Source: Simonsiella sp051414845 (GTDB lineage Bacteria; Pseudomonadota; Gammaproteobacteria; Burkholderiales; Neisseriaceae). Taken from it: DNA of 64,000 bases. The stretch lies in contig CP183313.1 in NCBI GenBank assembly GCA_051414845.1, positions 806,001-870,000 on the forward strand. Direction: 5' to 3'. Position numbers and translations under genes: made by a program. Below, in pieces: positions 16,723 through 25,446 of this stretch (the stretch's first letter is position 1; each line of letters begins with the position of its first letter). A model generated the notes under the pieces. It saw only the letters and a program-made list of their open reading frames with translations. It did not search any database and had not been told where the DNA came from.

Positions 16723-17980
16723 CACCCATGCTGAAGAGCGGTAAGTACATAGCGACCAAAATAACGCCAATAATACTGCCCAATACCACCATGATGATAG
16801 GCTCCATCAAAGAAGATAAGGTAGCTACAGCGGTATCCACTTCTTCTTCATAGAATTCAGCAGTTTTATTCAACATATCATCTAATGCGCCTGATTCTTC
16901 ACCAATCGAAGCCATTTGAACAACCATATTGGGGAATAAATTAGTGGCTTGCATACCAGAAGTAAGTGAAATACCTTGGTTTACTTTAGAACGAATTTCT
17001 TTTGTTGCTTCTTCATAAATAATATTACCTGCCGCACCCGCAACAGAGTCTAAAACTTCTACAAGTGGAACACCTGCTGTAAATAGAGTTGCAGTAGTAC
17101 GTGCCCATCTTGCAATAGTCGCTTTACGTACAATATCGCCAAAAATAGGAAGTTTTAACAACCATGCGTCAACACGCTTTTGCATTTTAGCTGAGTGTTT
17201 GTGCCATTGGATAAAGCCAACTACTAAGCCGATTAAGCCAATAATGATTATCCATCCCTGAGCCACGAAAAAGTCTGAGATATCCATCATAAATTGAGTT
17301 AAGGCTGGTAGTTCAGCTCCCATACCTTGGTATACTTTACCAAATTCTGGTAATACGAACATCATCATGACTAAAACGAGGACGATTGCTACAATGACAA
17401 TAGCAATTGGATAGGTTAGGGCGCTTTTTACTTTTTTCTTAATGGCTTGTGTTTTTTCTTTATAAGTTGCTAATTTATCTAATAAACCTTCTAATACACC
17501 ACCAGCCTCACCCGCTGCAACTAAGTTGACATAAAATTTATCAAAATATTTAGGGTGCTTAGCAAAAGCATCCGCCAAGGCGTTACCTTGTTCAACATCA
17601 TTTCGAACTTCTAATAACATTTTGGTCATATTGGCATTACTATGACCTTTTGCAACGATGTCAAACGCTTGCATTAAAGGTAAGCCTGCTTTCATCATGG
17701 TAGAGAGCTGTCGAGTAAACACAGCAATATCACCTTGGGTAATTTTCTTACCACGTGCTTTTTTCATTTTCGTAAGTTGCATGACTTTGATTTGGCGACG
17801 CTGTAACTTTTGGCGGGCCTCTTCTTCGTTTTTTGCAACTACTTCACCGCGAACAATTGAATCAGTTTGGGTATTTTTGCCTTCAAATTGATAGCGATTG
17901 CCTTTTTCTTCAGGCTTTTTGGTTTTGTTATTGGTTTTCTTTGCAACTGTTGCTCGTTTTGTGCTTGCATTAGCAGCCAT
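16709..17980 (-). CDS. pilG: Type IV pilus inner membrane platform protein PilG (PilC in Pseudomonas)
   Basis: 423 residues. A lysine/threonine-rich N-terminal stretch, then two GspF/T2SF domains each with the typical text: AVFTRQLSTMMKAGLPLMQAFDIVAKGHSN, RWARTTATLFTAGVPLVEVLDSVAGAAGN, FPNMVVQMASIGEESGALDDMLNKTAEFYEEEVDTAV. Three membrane helices. It couples the motor ATPases to pilin assembly. Gene order pilF-pilG-pilD with 23 bases between pilF and pilG indicates one operon. Confidence 0.97.
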   Translation of the reverse strand: MAANASTKRATVAKKTNNKTKKPEEKGNRYQFEGKNTQTDSIVRGEVVAKNEEEARQKLQRRQIKVMQLTKMKKARGKKITQGDIAVFTRQLSTMMKAGLPLMQAFDIVAKGHSNANMTKMLLEVRNDVEQGNALADAFAKHPKYFDKFYVNLVAAGEAGGVLEGLLDKLATYKEKTQAIKKKVKSALTYPIAIVIVAIVLVLVMMMFVLPEFGKVYQGMGAELPALTQFMMDISDFFVAQGWIIIIGLIGLVVGFIQWHKHSAKMQKRVDAWLLKLPIFGDIVRKATIARWARTTATLFTAGVPLVEVLDSVAGAAGNIIYEEATKEIRSKVNQGISLTSGMQATNLFPNMVVQMASIGEESGALDDMLNKTAEFYEEEVDTAVATLSSLMEPIIMVVLGSIIGVILVAMYLPLFSMGDAIG

Positions 17981-18003
17981 AATCTAATCCTTCTTTGTTT
18001 TCA

Positions 18004-19686
18004 TTACTCATTTGTTGTTGCAATAACTTCTTCGAGAGAGGTAATACCTTGCATGACCTTTAGTAAACCAGAGCGACGTAAGTCAACCAAACCATCTTCA
18101 TAAGCAATATTAGCGATATCTACTTCTGTACCGCCTGCCATGATGACAGCTTTCATTTTTTCTGACATTTTCATCACTTCATATAAACCTGCGCGACCTT
18201 TATAGCCTTTACCTTTACATGCATCGCAACCAATGGGACGATACATTATCCATTCTTTCGCTAAATCTTCTTCGGTAAAACCAACATCTAATAATGCCTG
18301 TTTAGGTGGGCGCTCCATTGGTGCTTTGCATGCGGAACATAAACGACGTGCCAAACGTTGAGCCATAATCAAGTTTACTGCCGATGCAATATTAAATGGT
18401 GCTACACCCATGTTTAACATACGTGACAAAGTTGCAGGTGCGTTATTGGTATGCAAGGTTGAGAATACCATGTGACCCGTTTGCGCAGCTTTAATCGCAA
18501 TGTCAGCTGTACCCAAGTCACGAATCTCACCAATCATTATGACATCTGGATCCTGACGCAAGAATGCTTTCAGGGCTGCTTCAAATGTCAGACCTTGCTT
18601 GTCGTTTACGTTTACTTGGTTAATACCAGGTAAGTTAATCTCTGCAGGGTCTTCCGCGGTAGAAATATTAATATCATCTGTATTCAAGATGTTCAGGCAG
18701 GTATAAAGGGAAACTGTTTTACCTGAACCTGTAGGACCAGTTACCAATACCATGCCATATGGCCGATAAATAGCTTCTAAAATCAACTCTTTTTGGAAGT
18801 CTTCAAAACCGAGTTGGTCAATATTTAGGCTGGCTGCATCTGAGTTCAAAATACGCATAACGACTTTTTCGCCGAATAAACAGGGCATTGTGTTCACACG
18901 AAAGTCAATCGCTTTGGTATTTTTAGAGAATTGCAATTGAATACGTCCGTCTTGCGGTACACGTTTTTCAGAAATGTCCATTTTAGACATGACTTTAATA
19001 CGTGATGCCAGTTGGCTACGCAATTGCAATGGTGGTTGAACCACTTCGCGCAACACACCGTCTGTACGGAAACGTACACGTGCCATAAATTCATAGAATT
19101 CAAAGTGAATATCGGAAGCACCCGATTGAACGGCGTCATACAAAATCTTTTGAATGAAACGTGCGACAGGTCCATCTTCTTCCTCCTCGCCGTCTACGAT
19201 CATGCTTTGAGTTTGTGATTCTTGCAAAGAAGAATCCATTGTCATTTCTTTAAGCAAGCTGCTGTTGCTTTGACCGAACCATTCCAAAATTCGTGATAAT
19301 TGGTCATCTCGTACAATAATTAAATCAACTGTCAAACCACTCGCAAACACTGCCTTTTGGAAGTTTTGCATTTGTGTTGGGTCAGAAACAGCCAAGAAAA
19401 TTTTACGACCACGCTTAAACAAGGGAATGCAGCGCAATTCCAACATCTGCGCTTCTTCAATTACGCCAGGAACCAATGCGCTGCGCGGGAAGAAACTCAA
19501 ATCAAACATCGGGTAGTTGAACAGATTTGAGAATAATTCTGCCAATGCCCCCGCGTCGATGATTTTATCGCCTAAAACCATCGACATAATGTCTTTATTT
19601 TCTTTTGCCGCTGTTTGGTACTTTTCCATTTTGTCCTGAGGGACTAATTTTTGCTGTACCAAAACGCGTAATAAACCAATGCTCAT
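18004..19686 (-). CDS. pilF: Type IV pilus assembly ATPase PilF (PilB)
   Basis: 560 residues. N-terminal regulatory domain (1-150), then the GspE motor: Walker A GPTGSGKT at 317-324, aspartate box around 340-360, Walker B DVIMIGEIRD at 381-390, His box HMVFSTLHTNNAPATL, and a tetracysteine zinc site CSACK...CDACKGKGYKGR near the C-terminus. It powers pilus extension, which transformation in Neisseria also requires. First gene of the pilF-pilG-pilD-coaE-zapD cluster. The 237-base gap upstream contains DUS copies at 19803 and 19844. Confidence 0.97.
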   Translation of the reverse strand: MSIGLLRVLVQQKLVPQDKMEKYQTAAKENKDIMSMVLGDKIIDAGALAELFSNLFNYPMFDLSFFPRSALVPGVIEEAQMLELRCIPLFKRGRKIFLAVSDPTQMQNFQKAVFASGLTVDLIIVRDDQLSRILEWFGQSNSSLLKEMTMDSSLQESQTQSMIVDGEEEEDGPVARFIQKILYDAVQSGASDIHFEFYEFMARVRFRTDGVLREVVQPPLQLRSQLASRIKVMSKMDISEKRVPQDGRIQLQFSKNTKAIDFRVNTMPCLFGEKVVMRILNSDAASLNIDQLGFEDFQKELILEAIYRPYGMVLVTGPTGSGKTVSLYTCLNILNTDDINISTAEDPAEINLPGINQVNVNDKQGLTFEAALKAFLRQDPDVIMIGEIRDLGTADIAIKAAQTGHMVFSTLHTNNAPATLSRMLNMGVAPFNIASAVNLIMAQRLARRLCSACKAPMERPPKQALLDVGFTEEDLAKEWIMYRPIGCDACKGKGYKGRAGLYEVMKMSEKMKAVIMAGGTEVDIANIAYEDGLVDLRRSGLLKVMQGITSLEEVIATTNE

Positions 19687-19923
19687 GCAACAAACCTATT
19701 CTTTTGAAGCGGCTTAGCTAAGAAACCGCAATACTTTTAACAGAAGCGTGATTATACAAGATAATTTAAATATCTGTTAGGTAAAACGTTGAAAATGTAA
19801 ATTTCAGGCAGCCTGAAAGCGTTTCATATTCACAACACTAAGTTAGGCTGCCTGAAAATAATACATTTTCGGCAGCCTTTAAATATTAATTGCTTGACCA
19901 AGCAAAATGTATGCCATAGATGA

Positions 19924-21147
19924 TTAATTTAAGCGGATTTGTTCATCTGCAAACAAATCTTGCCATGTTTCACGCGCTTTAATCAACCTAGCTTCTTTGC
20001 CATCAATCATAACTTCTGCTGCACGTGGGCGTGTATTGTAGTTACTTGCCATGCTTGCGGCATAAGCACCTGCGCTGCGTACGAGCAATAAATCGCCTTC
20101 TTGTGTGCAAATAGGTCGGTTTTGTGCTAAAAAATCGCCCGTTTCGCAAATTGGACCGACAATGTCTGCAATTTGCACAGCTTCATTGCGCGGCGAATTA
20201 TTTTCAATAGCGTGGAAAGCTTCGTAAAGAGCAGGGCGGATTAAGTCGTTCATTGCAGCATCCACAACAACAAAATTCTTAGTTTCGCCTGTTTTGACAT
20301 ATTCCACGCGTGTTAAAAGCGTGCCAGCGTTGCCTACCAAGCTGCGACCAGGTTCTAACACAATTTCCAAGTTGCGTCCTTGCAACAACTGCGCTACATT
20401 TTGGGCGTAATTGGCTAAATCAGGCTCGGCTTCATCATCGTAAACAATACCAACACCGCCACCCAAATCCAAATGTTGAATATGAATATTGCGCGCTGCC
20501 AATTTGTTGATAAGCAATAACATGCGTTCGCACGCTTCAACCAAAGGCGACAAATCAATTAATTGCGAACCAATATGGCAATCCAAACCGATAATCTTCA
20601 AATTGGGCAAACTTGCTGCATAAACATAGGCTTGCTCCGCTTCAGTCATGGCGATGCCAAATTTGTTTTCTTTTAAACCCGTTGAAATATAAGGATGTGT
20701 TTTGGCGTCCACATCAGGATTGATGCGCAAAGAAACGGACGCGATTTTGTCTAAACGCCCTGCAATATCATTAATCCGCGTCAATTCAGGCAGGCTTTCT
20801 ACATTGAAACATTTGATGCCTGCATTGAGTGCAAATTCAATCTCGGCAACGCTTTTGCCCACGCCTGAGAAAATGGTTTTTTCTGCTGCGCCACCTGCCG
20901 CCAAAACACGCGCTAACTCGCCGCCTGAAACGATGTCAAAACCGCTGCCTAATTGCGCAAAATGTTGCAATATACTCAAATTGCTATTGGCTTTAACGGC
21001 GTAGCAAATTAAGGGATTCAACGCTGCAAAAGCCGTTTGATAACGCGCAAAAGCCTCGGTTAAAGCCGCTTTGCTATACACATACAACGGTGTACCAAAT
21101 TCACGCGCCAAATCTTCAAACGCGACTTGTTCACATAATTGTGACAT
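19924..21147 (-). CDS. lysA: Diaminopimelate decarboxylase
   Basis: PLP enzyme of the last lysine step. 407 residues. The PLP lysine is in LICYAVKANSNLSIL, with GGGVGIVYDDE and EPGRSLVGNAGTL for phosphate and PLP contacts, CETGDFLAQ and GAYAASMASNYNTRPR at the active site of the second domain. Its ATG overlaps the stop of the upstream lipoprotein gene (TAATG), so the two are translationally coupled. Confidence 0.97.
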   Translation of the reverse strand: MSQLCEQVAFEDLAREFGTPLYVYSKAALTEAFARYQTAFAALNPLICYAVKANSNLSILQHFAQLGSGFDIVSGGELARVLAAGGAAEKTIFSGVGKSVAEIEFALNAGIKCFNVESLPELTRINDIAGRLDKIASVSLRINPDVDAKTHPYISTGLKENKFGIAMTEAEQAYVYAASLPNLKIIGLDCHIGSQLIDLSPLVEACERMLLLINKLAARNIHIQHLDLGGGVGIVYDDEAEPDLANYAQNVAQLLQGRNLEIVLEPGRSLVGNAGTLLTRVEYVKTGETKNFVVVDAAMNDLIRPALYEAFHAIENNSPRNEAVQIADIVGPICETGDFLAQNRPICTQEGDLLLVRSAGAYAASMASNYNTRPRAAEVMIDGKEARLIKARETWQDLFADEQIRLN

Positions 21148-21356
21148 TATTCCATCTCTTTCACCGCCGAAGCAGCTTGTGTTTCTATTTGATTTTGTTT
21201 ACGTTTTACAGCGTCAGGTTTTCTAAAATCAATCCCAGTTTGAATCACACCAAAGCGCGCTTTATCATTTTCTTTTGGCAGATATAAATCGCCTTTGTAG
21301 CCGCAAGCAGCCAGCAAAACGCAGGACAAAATGATTAAAAAATGTTTATTATTCAT
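21147..21356 (-). CDS. lptM: LptM-like small lipoprotein
   Basis: 69 residues. A lipoprotein signal with lipobox LLAAC (Cys18), followed by GYKGDLYLPKEND, the hallmark of LptM (YifL). LptM promotes correct disulfide formation in the LPS translocon LptD in Escherichia coli. The rest is charged and probably disordered. Conserved neighbourhood: cyaY divergent on one side and lysA directly coupled on the other. Confidence 0.9.
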   Translation of the reverse strand: MNNKHFLIILSCVLLAACGYKGDLYLPKENDKARFGVIQTGIDFRKPDAVKRKQNQIETQAASAVKEME

Positions 21357-21682
21357 AAATTGATTAACCCAATAGGCTGCCTGAAAAATGAGCAGTCAGA
21401 CAAGTGAATGAGGCAGCCTGAAAAATATAAGTGATATAGAGCGAATGAACACAGAAAAATACAACACCGTGGACACCGAAAGCTTTCGGGCTTAATTCAC
21501 TATAGCCAAACAAAAGTAAATCAGTACAAAGCGACGAGCCGCAGATAGTACACGTAGTACAGCAAGGCGAGACAACGCCGTAATGATTTAAGTTTTGTTT
21601 GGCTATATAAAAACTATTCAGGCAGCCAAAAATATGGCAAGATTCGTATCTTAACATTTTTTCACTCAAAAAACACACTACC
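21357..21682. other. Divergent promoter region between lptM-lysA and cyaY
   Basis: 326 bases without a gene, holding three partial or full DUS copies (21373, 21411, 21619) and a miniature element (listed separately). Promoters for both directions must lie here but were not pinned down. Confidence 0.6.
21501..21607. mobile_element. Correia-like miniature element with exact 15-bp ends
   Basis: TATAGCCAAACAAAA and TTTTGTTTGGCTATA are perfect terminal inverted repeats, flanking 77 bases with GTACACGTAGTACAGCAAGGCG and GACAACGCCGT. The termini differ from the classical TATAGTGGATTAA ends, while the interior is shared. It sits between two divergent promoters. Confidence 0.75.
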
Positions 21683-22012
21683 ATGACTGAAACCGAATTT
21701 TTACAACATTCTGATGAATTGTTTCAATATATAGAAGACCAAATCGACCAAGGCGATTGGGACATCGATTGCCAACTTAATGGCAACGTCTTAACTTTGG
21801 AAACCGATGATGGCGCACAAATTATTGTCAATCGCCACACGCCCAATCAAGAGTTGTGGATTGCAGCAAAGAGCGGTGGCTACCATTTCGCGAGCAAAAA
21901 CGATTTATGGCTATCCACACGCGACGGCAGCGAGTTTTTTCAAATATTAAGCCAAGCATTAAGTGCTGCTTGTGGCGAAGATGTTATCATCGCGCATTTT
22001 CAGGCAGCCTGA
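21683..22012 (+). CDS. cyaY: Frataxin-like iron-sulfur cluster protein CyaY
   Basis: 109 residues. Frataxin fold: an acidic first helix (TETEFLQHSDELFQYIEDQID), then NVLTLETDDGAQIIVNRHTPNQELWIAAKSGGYHFA and a C-terminal helix. It modulates IscS-dependent Fe-S cluster assembly. The last residues HFQAA and the stop are provided by a DUS. The CyaY-LptM-LysA arrangement supports the call. Confidence 0.95.
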   Translation: MTETEFLQHSDELFQYIEDQIDQGDWDIDCQLNGNVLTLETDDGAQIIVNRHTPNQELWIAAKSGGYHFASKNDLWLSTRDGSEFFQILSQALSAACGEDVIIAHFQAA

Positions 22013-22037
22013 AAACACAAGAACGGAAGATTAAATC

Positions 22038-22274
22038 ATGCACGCCCAAGTTTATTTAGAAGACCAAGAATACATCGCCTTATGCGATTTGCTAAAACTG
22101 GCAGGATTGTTTGATAGTGGGGGACAAGCCAAAGCCGCGATTGCCGAAGGTTCGGTCACACGCAATGGCGAAGTAGAAACACGCAAAACCGCTAAAATCC
22201 GCGGTGGCGAAGTGATTCAATACGGCGACGATATATTGGAAATCCACGATGGCAGCGACCCAGAAGCAGAATGA
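22038..22274 (+). CDS. S4 domain RNA-binding protein, YbcJ type
   Basis: 78 residues. Nearly all is an S4 domain: YIALCDLLKLAGLFDSGGQAKAAIAEGSVTRNGEVETRKTAKIRGGEVIQYGD. Family members (YbcJ/YaaA-like) bind structured RNA, probably rRNA or tRNA; no target is known. GGAAGATTAAATC precedes the ATG. Its 3' end overlaps the next small gene by 26 bases. Confidence 0.93.
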   Translation: MHAQVYLEDQEYIALCDLLKLAGLFDSGGQAKAAIAEGSVTRNGEVETRKTAKIRGGEVIQYGDDILEIHDGSDPEAE

Positions 22275-22425
22275 AACCATCGTCTTGCTGCCTGAGCCCG
22301 AACCGCCAGCCGATTGGGAATGTTGCGGCAGCGAATGTGGCGATGTGTGCATTTTTGAAATTTATCGACGCGAAAAAGCTGAATACGACGCAGCGGTAAA
22401 AGCCTTACGCAAACAACAGGCTTAA
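22249..22425 (+). CDS. Oxidoreductase-like N-terminal domain mini-protein
   Basis: 58 residues, beginning MAATQKQNETIVLLPEPEPP. It contains PPADWECCGSECGDVCIFEIYRREKAEYDAA, the signature of the oxidoreductase-like domain (Pfam Oxidored-like), with four cysteines spaced CC-N3-C-N3-C. It overlaps the end of the S4 gene in another frame, so translation is probably coupled. An ATG at 22272 opens a different, featureless frame and is not the start. Function unknown; a metal or redox role is inferred from the cysteines. Confidence 0.8.
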   Translation: MAATQKQNETIVLLPEPEPPADWECCGSECGDVCIFEIYRREKAEYDAAVKALRKQQA

Positions 22426-22532
22426 TAAAAACAAGTATTTCATGCTGCCTGAATGCAAGATGTTAAAGGCTGGCACGAAAATAGCTTGTTAGTCTAGAAT
22501 TAGTTTATATTTTTTATTGAGAAGGAATCATC

Positions 22533-22796
22533 ATGCAACAATTTGAAATCGGCAATTACGCCAAAAAACAACTTAATGAATACTTGGTTGATAACAATAC
22601 CACTTTAAAAGAAGCCATGAACAACGAGGCGCAAAACCCTGAAATCGCAGCGATTTTGCATGCAGGTTTGCCAACAATGGTGCGCAAAATTTATTCATTG
22701 CCAAAATTCCAAACCTTTTTCTGGGAAAAACGCGATTTGTTGGAAGGTTATATTGCAGGTCGTTTAGTAGAAGTACTGAAACCAGCTAAAAAGTAA
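22533..22796 (+). CDS. Small conserved hypothetical protein
   Basis: 87 residues, well expressed judging by GAGAAGGAATC at a good distance from ATG. No signal peptide and no membrane segment. Reads as an all-helical protein: MQQFEIGNYAKKQLNEYLVD, then AGLPTMVRKIYSLPKFQTFFWEKRDLLEGYI. I do not recognise the family. A strong DUS terminator follows 10 bases past the stop. Confidence 0.8.
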   Translation: MQQFEIGNYAKKQLNEYLVDNNTTLKEAMNNEAQNPEIAAILHAGLPTMVRKIYSLPKFQTFFWEKRDLLEGYIAGRLVEVLKPAKK

Positions 22797-22805
22797 TATT
22801 TCGAT

Positions 22806-22841
22806 AAAAAGGCTGCCTGAAAACTTTCAGGCAGCCTTTTT
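22806..22841. terminator. Bidirectional DUS terminator
   Basis: AAAAAGGCTGCCTGAAA and TTTCAGGCAGCCTTTTT: a 17-bp stem with A-run and T-run, so it can act for the plus-strand gene ending at 22796 and for proB ending at 22852 on the other strand. Confidence 0.85.
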
Positions 22842-22851
22842 GTGTAATCTA

Positions 22852-23982
22852 TCAACGATGTAACGCTAAATTATCTCGATGAATCAACTCATCTTCGTTG
22901 GCATAACCCAATTTTTGCGCGATTTCATCGGCATGGGCACGCAAGATTCTCTGTGTTTCGCTGCTGCTGTAATTGCTTAAACCACGCGCGATTTCTTTGT
23001 GTTCTTCGTTCAGCACCGCAATCAATTCGCCGCGTTGGAAATAGCCGTTTACCGCCACACAACCCACAGGTAACAAGCTGCTGTGTTTTTCCAGCAAAGC
23101 GCGCTCTGCACCTGAGTCCACTATCACGCTGCCTGATAATTGAATGTGGCCAAGCAGCCATTGTTTGCGCGCATTAACGCGTGAGAATTCGCTGGTAAAC
23201 AAAGTGCCAATGCTCTCGCCTTGCAATAAGCGATTGATAATATTAGGCTCGCGCCCTGAAGCAACAACAGTTGCCGCGCCACTGAGTGCTGCGCGTTTGG
23301 CGGCTAATACTTTGGTGTACATGCCGCCCGTGCCTACGCCAGTGCCTGCGCCACCTGCCATGTTTTCCAATTCAGGATGGGCAGCGGAAATTTGATGAAT
23401 AAACTGGGCTTGTGGATTTTTGCGCGGGTCGCTGTCGTATAAGCCGCGTTGGTCGGTCAAAATCAATAAAGCATCGGCATCGACTAAATTCGTTACCAAT
23501 GCGCCCAAAGTGTCATTGTCGCCCAACTTGATTTCATCGGTAGTAACTGTATCGTTTTCATTGATGATTGGCACAATGTTTTTTGCCAACAAGGTTTGCA
23601 GGGTGCTACGCGCATTGAGATAACGCGTGCGGTGGCTCAAATCGTCATGCGTGAGCAAGATTTGCGCAGTGTGAATGCCGTGTGGCGCAAACGCGCGCTC
23701 ATAAGCTTGCGCGATGCCCATTTGCCCGACTGCTGCTGCCGCTTGCAATTCATTAACGGCAGTTGGGCGTTTCTGCCAGCCCAAGCGTTTCACGCCTTCG
23801 GCAATCGCGCCGCTGGATACCAAAATCACATCGCAATCTTGTGCTTTGGCGGTGGCAATTTGTTGCGCCCAATGATTTAATGCGGTTTGATCAATGCCTT
23901 GTCCTTCGGCGGTAACCAAGCTAGAACCGACTTTGACTACTAAAAGTTTAGTATTGGCTAAATTTTGCGTTGCGCTGTGCAT
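22852..23982 (-). CDS. proB: Glutamate 5-kinase
   Basis: First enzyme of proline synthesis. 376 residues from MHSATQNLANTKLLVVKVGSSLV. The upstream extension translates a DUS (FRQP) and is rejected. Kinase domain: LVSSGAIAEGVKRLG, TEIKLGDNDTLGALVTNLVDAD, GGAGTGVGTGGMYTKVLAAKRA. A C-terminal PUA domain covers about residues 280-376 (GVAVNGYFQRGELIAVLN region). No proA is adjacent. Proline is broken down by PutA encoded at 29.6 kb. Confidence 0.96.
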   Translation of the reverse strand: MHSATQNLANTKLLVVKVGSSLVTAEGQGIDQTALNHWAQQIATAKAQDCDVILVSSGAIAEGVKRLGWQKRPTAVNELQAAAAVGQMGIAQAYERAFAPHGIHTAQILLTHDDLSHRTRYLNARSTLQTLLAKNIVPIINENDTVTTDEIKLGDNDTLGALVTNLVDADALLILTDQRGLYDSDPRKNPQAQFIHQISAAHPELENMAGGAGTGVGTGGMYTKVLAAKRAALSGAATVVASGREPNIINRLLQGESIGTLFTSEFSRVNARKQWLLGHIQLSGSVIVDSGAERALLEKHSSLLPVGCVAVNGYFQRGELIAVLNEEHKEIARGLSNYSSSETQRILRAHADEIAQKLGYANEDELIHRDNLALHR

Positions 23983-24011
23983 AATAGGCTGCCTGAAAAG
24001 AAAAAAGGGTT

Positions 24012-24117
24012 TATAGTGAATTAACACAAAAATCTGCTTCGTTGCCCACGCTCTTATGTAACTAAATGTACACGGCGAGCGTGGTCGCCTTGCATCTTTC
24101 TGCGTTACTTCACTATG
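24012..24117. mobile_element. Correia-like miniature element, classical ends
   Basis: TATAGTGAATTAACACAAAAATCTGC at the left and GCGTTACTTCACTATG at the right. The inside shows GTTGCC, CTTATGTAACTAAATGTACACGGCGAGCGTGGTCGCCTTGCATC. It lies between maf and proB, upstream of proB on the minus strand. Confidence 0.75.
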
Positions 24118-24129
24118 TATAACACGTTT

Positions 24130-24723
24130 TCAGGCTGCCTGAAAAGGTGGGACGGCTGCACCGCTTTGGCGCAATAATTCAATCGTTTCATACACGGGCA
24201 AACCCATTACACCTGTAAAACTGCCTGCAAGATGTTGCACAAACGCGCCCGCAATGCCTTGAATGCCATACGCGCCTGCTTTGTCCATTGGTTCGCCTGT
24301 GGCAATATAAGCGCGGATTTCATCATCGTTCAATATTTTGAAACGCACATCGCTGCTTTGTGTAACGGAATAGGTTTGTCCTTGAAAATACACACACACA
24401 GCAGTTAAAACTTGATGGGTGCAGTTAGACAGCTGCTTTAATATTTCAAAAGCGTGTTGCGTCGATTCGGGTTTACCAAGGATGTGATTATTCAGGGCAA
24501 CGGTTGTATCCGCGCTAATTAAAGGATATTTTAGGCTGCCTGAAAATAGTTTACGCGCGGCTTGGTTTTTCTCAACTGCCATGCGCAGTACATAATCAAA
24601 CGCCGCTTCATTCTGGTGCGGCATTTCGTCTATGTTGGCAGGACAACATTCAATTGCATAGCCCAGTTGCTGCAAAATATCGCGGCGACGTGGGCTGGCG
24701 GAGGCTAAGTATAAAATGTTCAT
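24130..24723 (-). CDS. Maf-like nucleoside triphosphate pyrophosphatase
   Basis: 197 residues. Motifs: LASASPRRRDILQQLG, ISADTTVALN, ILGKPES and GEPMDKAGAYGIQGIAGAFV-SFTGVMGLPVYET. The last block points to the YhdE-type dTTP/UTP pyrophosphatase rather than the YceF type. It clears modified nucleotides. A DUS inside the gene encodes FSGSLKYPL, and the C-terminus PPFQAA plus stop comes from another DUS, so two DUS shaped this protein. Confidence 0.93.
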   Translation of the reverse strand: MNILYLASASPRRRDILQQLGYAIECCPANIDEMPHQNEAAFDYVLRMAVEKNQAARKLFSGSLKYPLISADTTVALNNHILGKPESTQHAFEILKQLSNCTHQVLTAVCVYFQGQTYSVTQSSDVRFKILNDDEIRAYIATGEPMDKAGAYGIQGIAGAFVQHLAGSFTGVMGLPVYETIELLRQSGAAVPPFQAA

Positions 24724-24738
24724 ACTGTTTCAAAATGA

Positions 24739-25077
24739 TTAGATTGCGGCTTCTGAACGTTCGCCTGTGCGGATACGAATGACTTCTTCAATCGGCAAAA
24801 TAAAAATTTTGCCATCGCCAATTTTTCCAGAGCGTGCTGCTTCGATGATGGTTTCTACGGCGCGTTCTACTTGGTCATCGGCTAAAACTAGTTCCACTTT
24901 CACTTTAGGCAGAAAATCAACAGCATATTCTGCGCCGCGGTAAATTTCGGTGTGCCCTTTTTGGCGACCAAAACCTTTTACTTCGCTAACGGTCATACCT
25001 GTTACGCCAATTTCATTTAAGGCATCTCGTACGTCGTCTAATTTGAAAGGTTTGATGATGGCTTCAACTTTTTTCAT
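24739..25077 (-). CDS. glnB: Nitrogen regulatory protein PII
   Basis: 112 residues, trimeric signal protein that senses 2-oxoglutarate, ATP and ADP. The T-loop has Tyr51 in YRGAEYAVDFLPKVK, the uridylylation site. MKKVEAIIKPFKLDDVRDAL and the C-terminal VIRIRTGERSEAAI are typical of GlnB rather than GlnK, though this split is not certain. It presumably controls GlnE and thereby GlnA (7056). Not next to amtB. Confidence 0.96.
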   Translation of the reverse strand: MKKVEAIIKPFKLDDVRDALNEIGVTGMTVSEVKGFGRQKGHTEIYRGAEYAVDFLPKVKVELVLADDQVERAVETIIEAARSGKIGDGKIFILPIEEVIRIRTGERSEAAI

Positions 25078-25141
25078 GGTATGCGCTCCGTAGTGGTTGG
25101 AAATGCTGTGATTATAGGTGAATGTTTTGTTTTGTAAAGAT

Positions 25142-25446
25142 TTAATGCAGCAAATAATGGAACAAAGCAGAAGTGGCTACTGCTAATATGACGGTTATCA
25201 ACATATTGGTGCGTGCTGCGGCAAAAATGGCAACAACGAGCGCAATCAATTCGTGTGGTTTATCGGAAACAAAGTGCGGTGCAATACAATAACGGCAATT
25301 AAAACGCAACCTAGCGCAGCTTCCATCATGGCGGCGGCGTGAGCGTTGAGTTTGCGGTTGCGTAAGGCATAAAAACCCAATAAACGGCTTGAATAGGTTA
25401 CGGCAAGCATGCCACAGATGGTTAGGAAAGAAGACCAAGTAATCAT
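25142..25446 (-). pseudogene. azlD: AzlD-type branched-chain amino acid exporter subunit, frameshifted
   Basis: The first frame reads MITWSSFLTICGMLAVTYSSRLLGFYA... up to LGCVLIAVIVLH. The second half continues in another frame with FVSDKPHELIALVVAIFAAARTNMLITVILAVATSALFHYLL. The two together make one normal AzlD of about 100 residues with four helices, so a frameshift lies near 25260-25290. The start overlaps the end of the azlC remnant by 4 bases. Partner AzlC is also broken, so the transporter is very likely lost. Confidence 0.85.

Noticed and set aside
21364..21684. Minus-strand open frame of 106 codons before cyaY
   Set aside because: It covers a miniature element and DUS fragments; no protein pattern.
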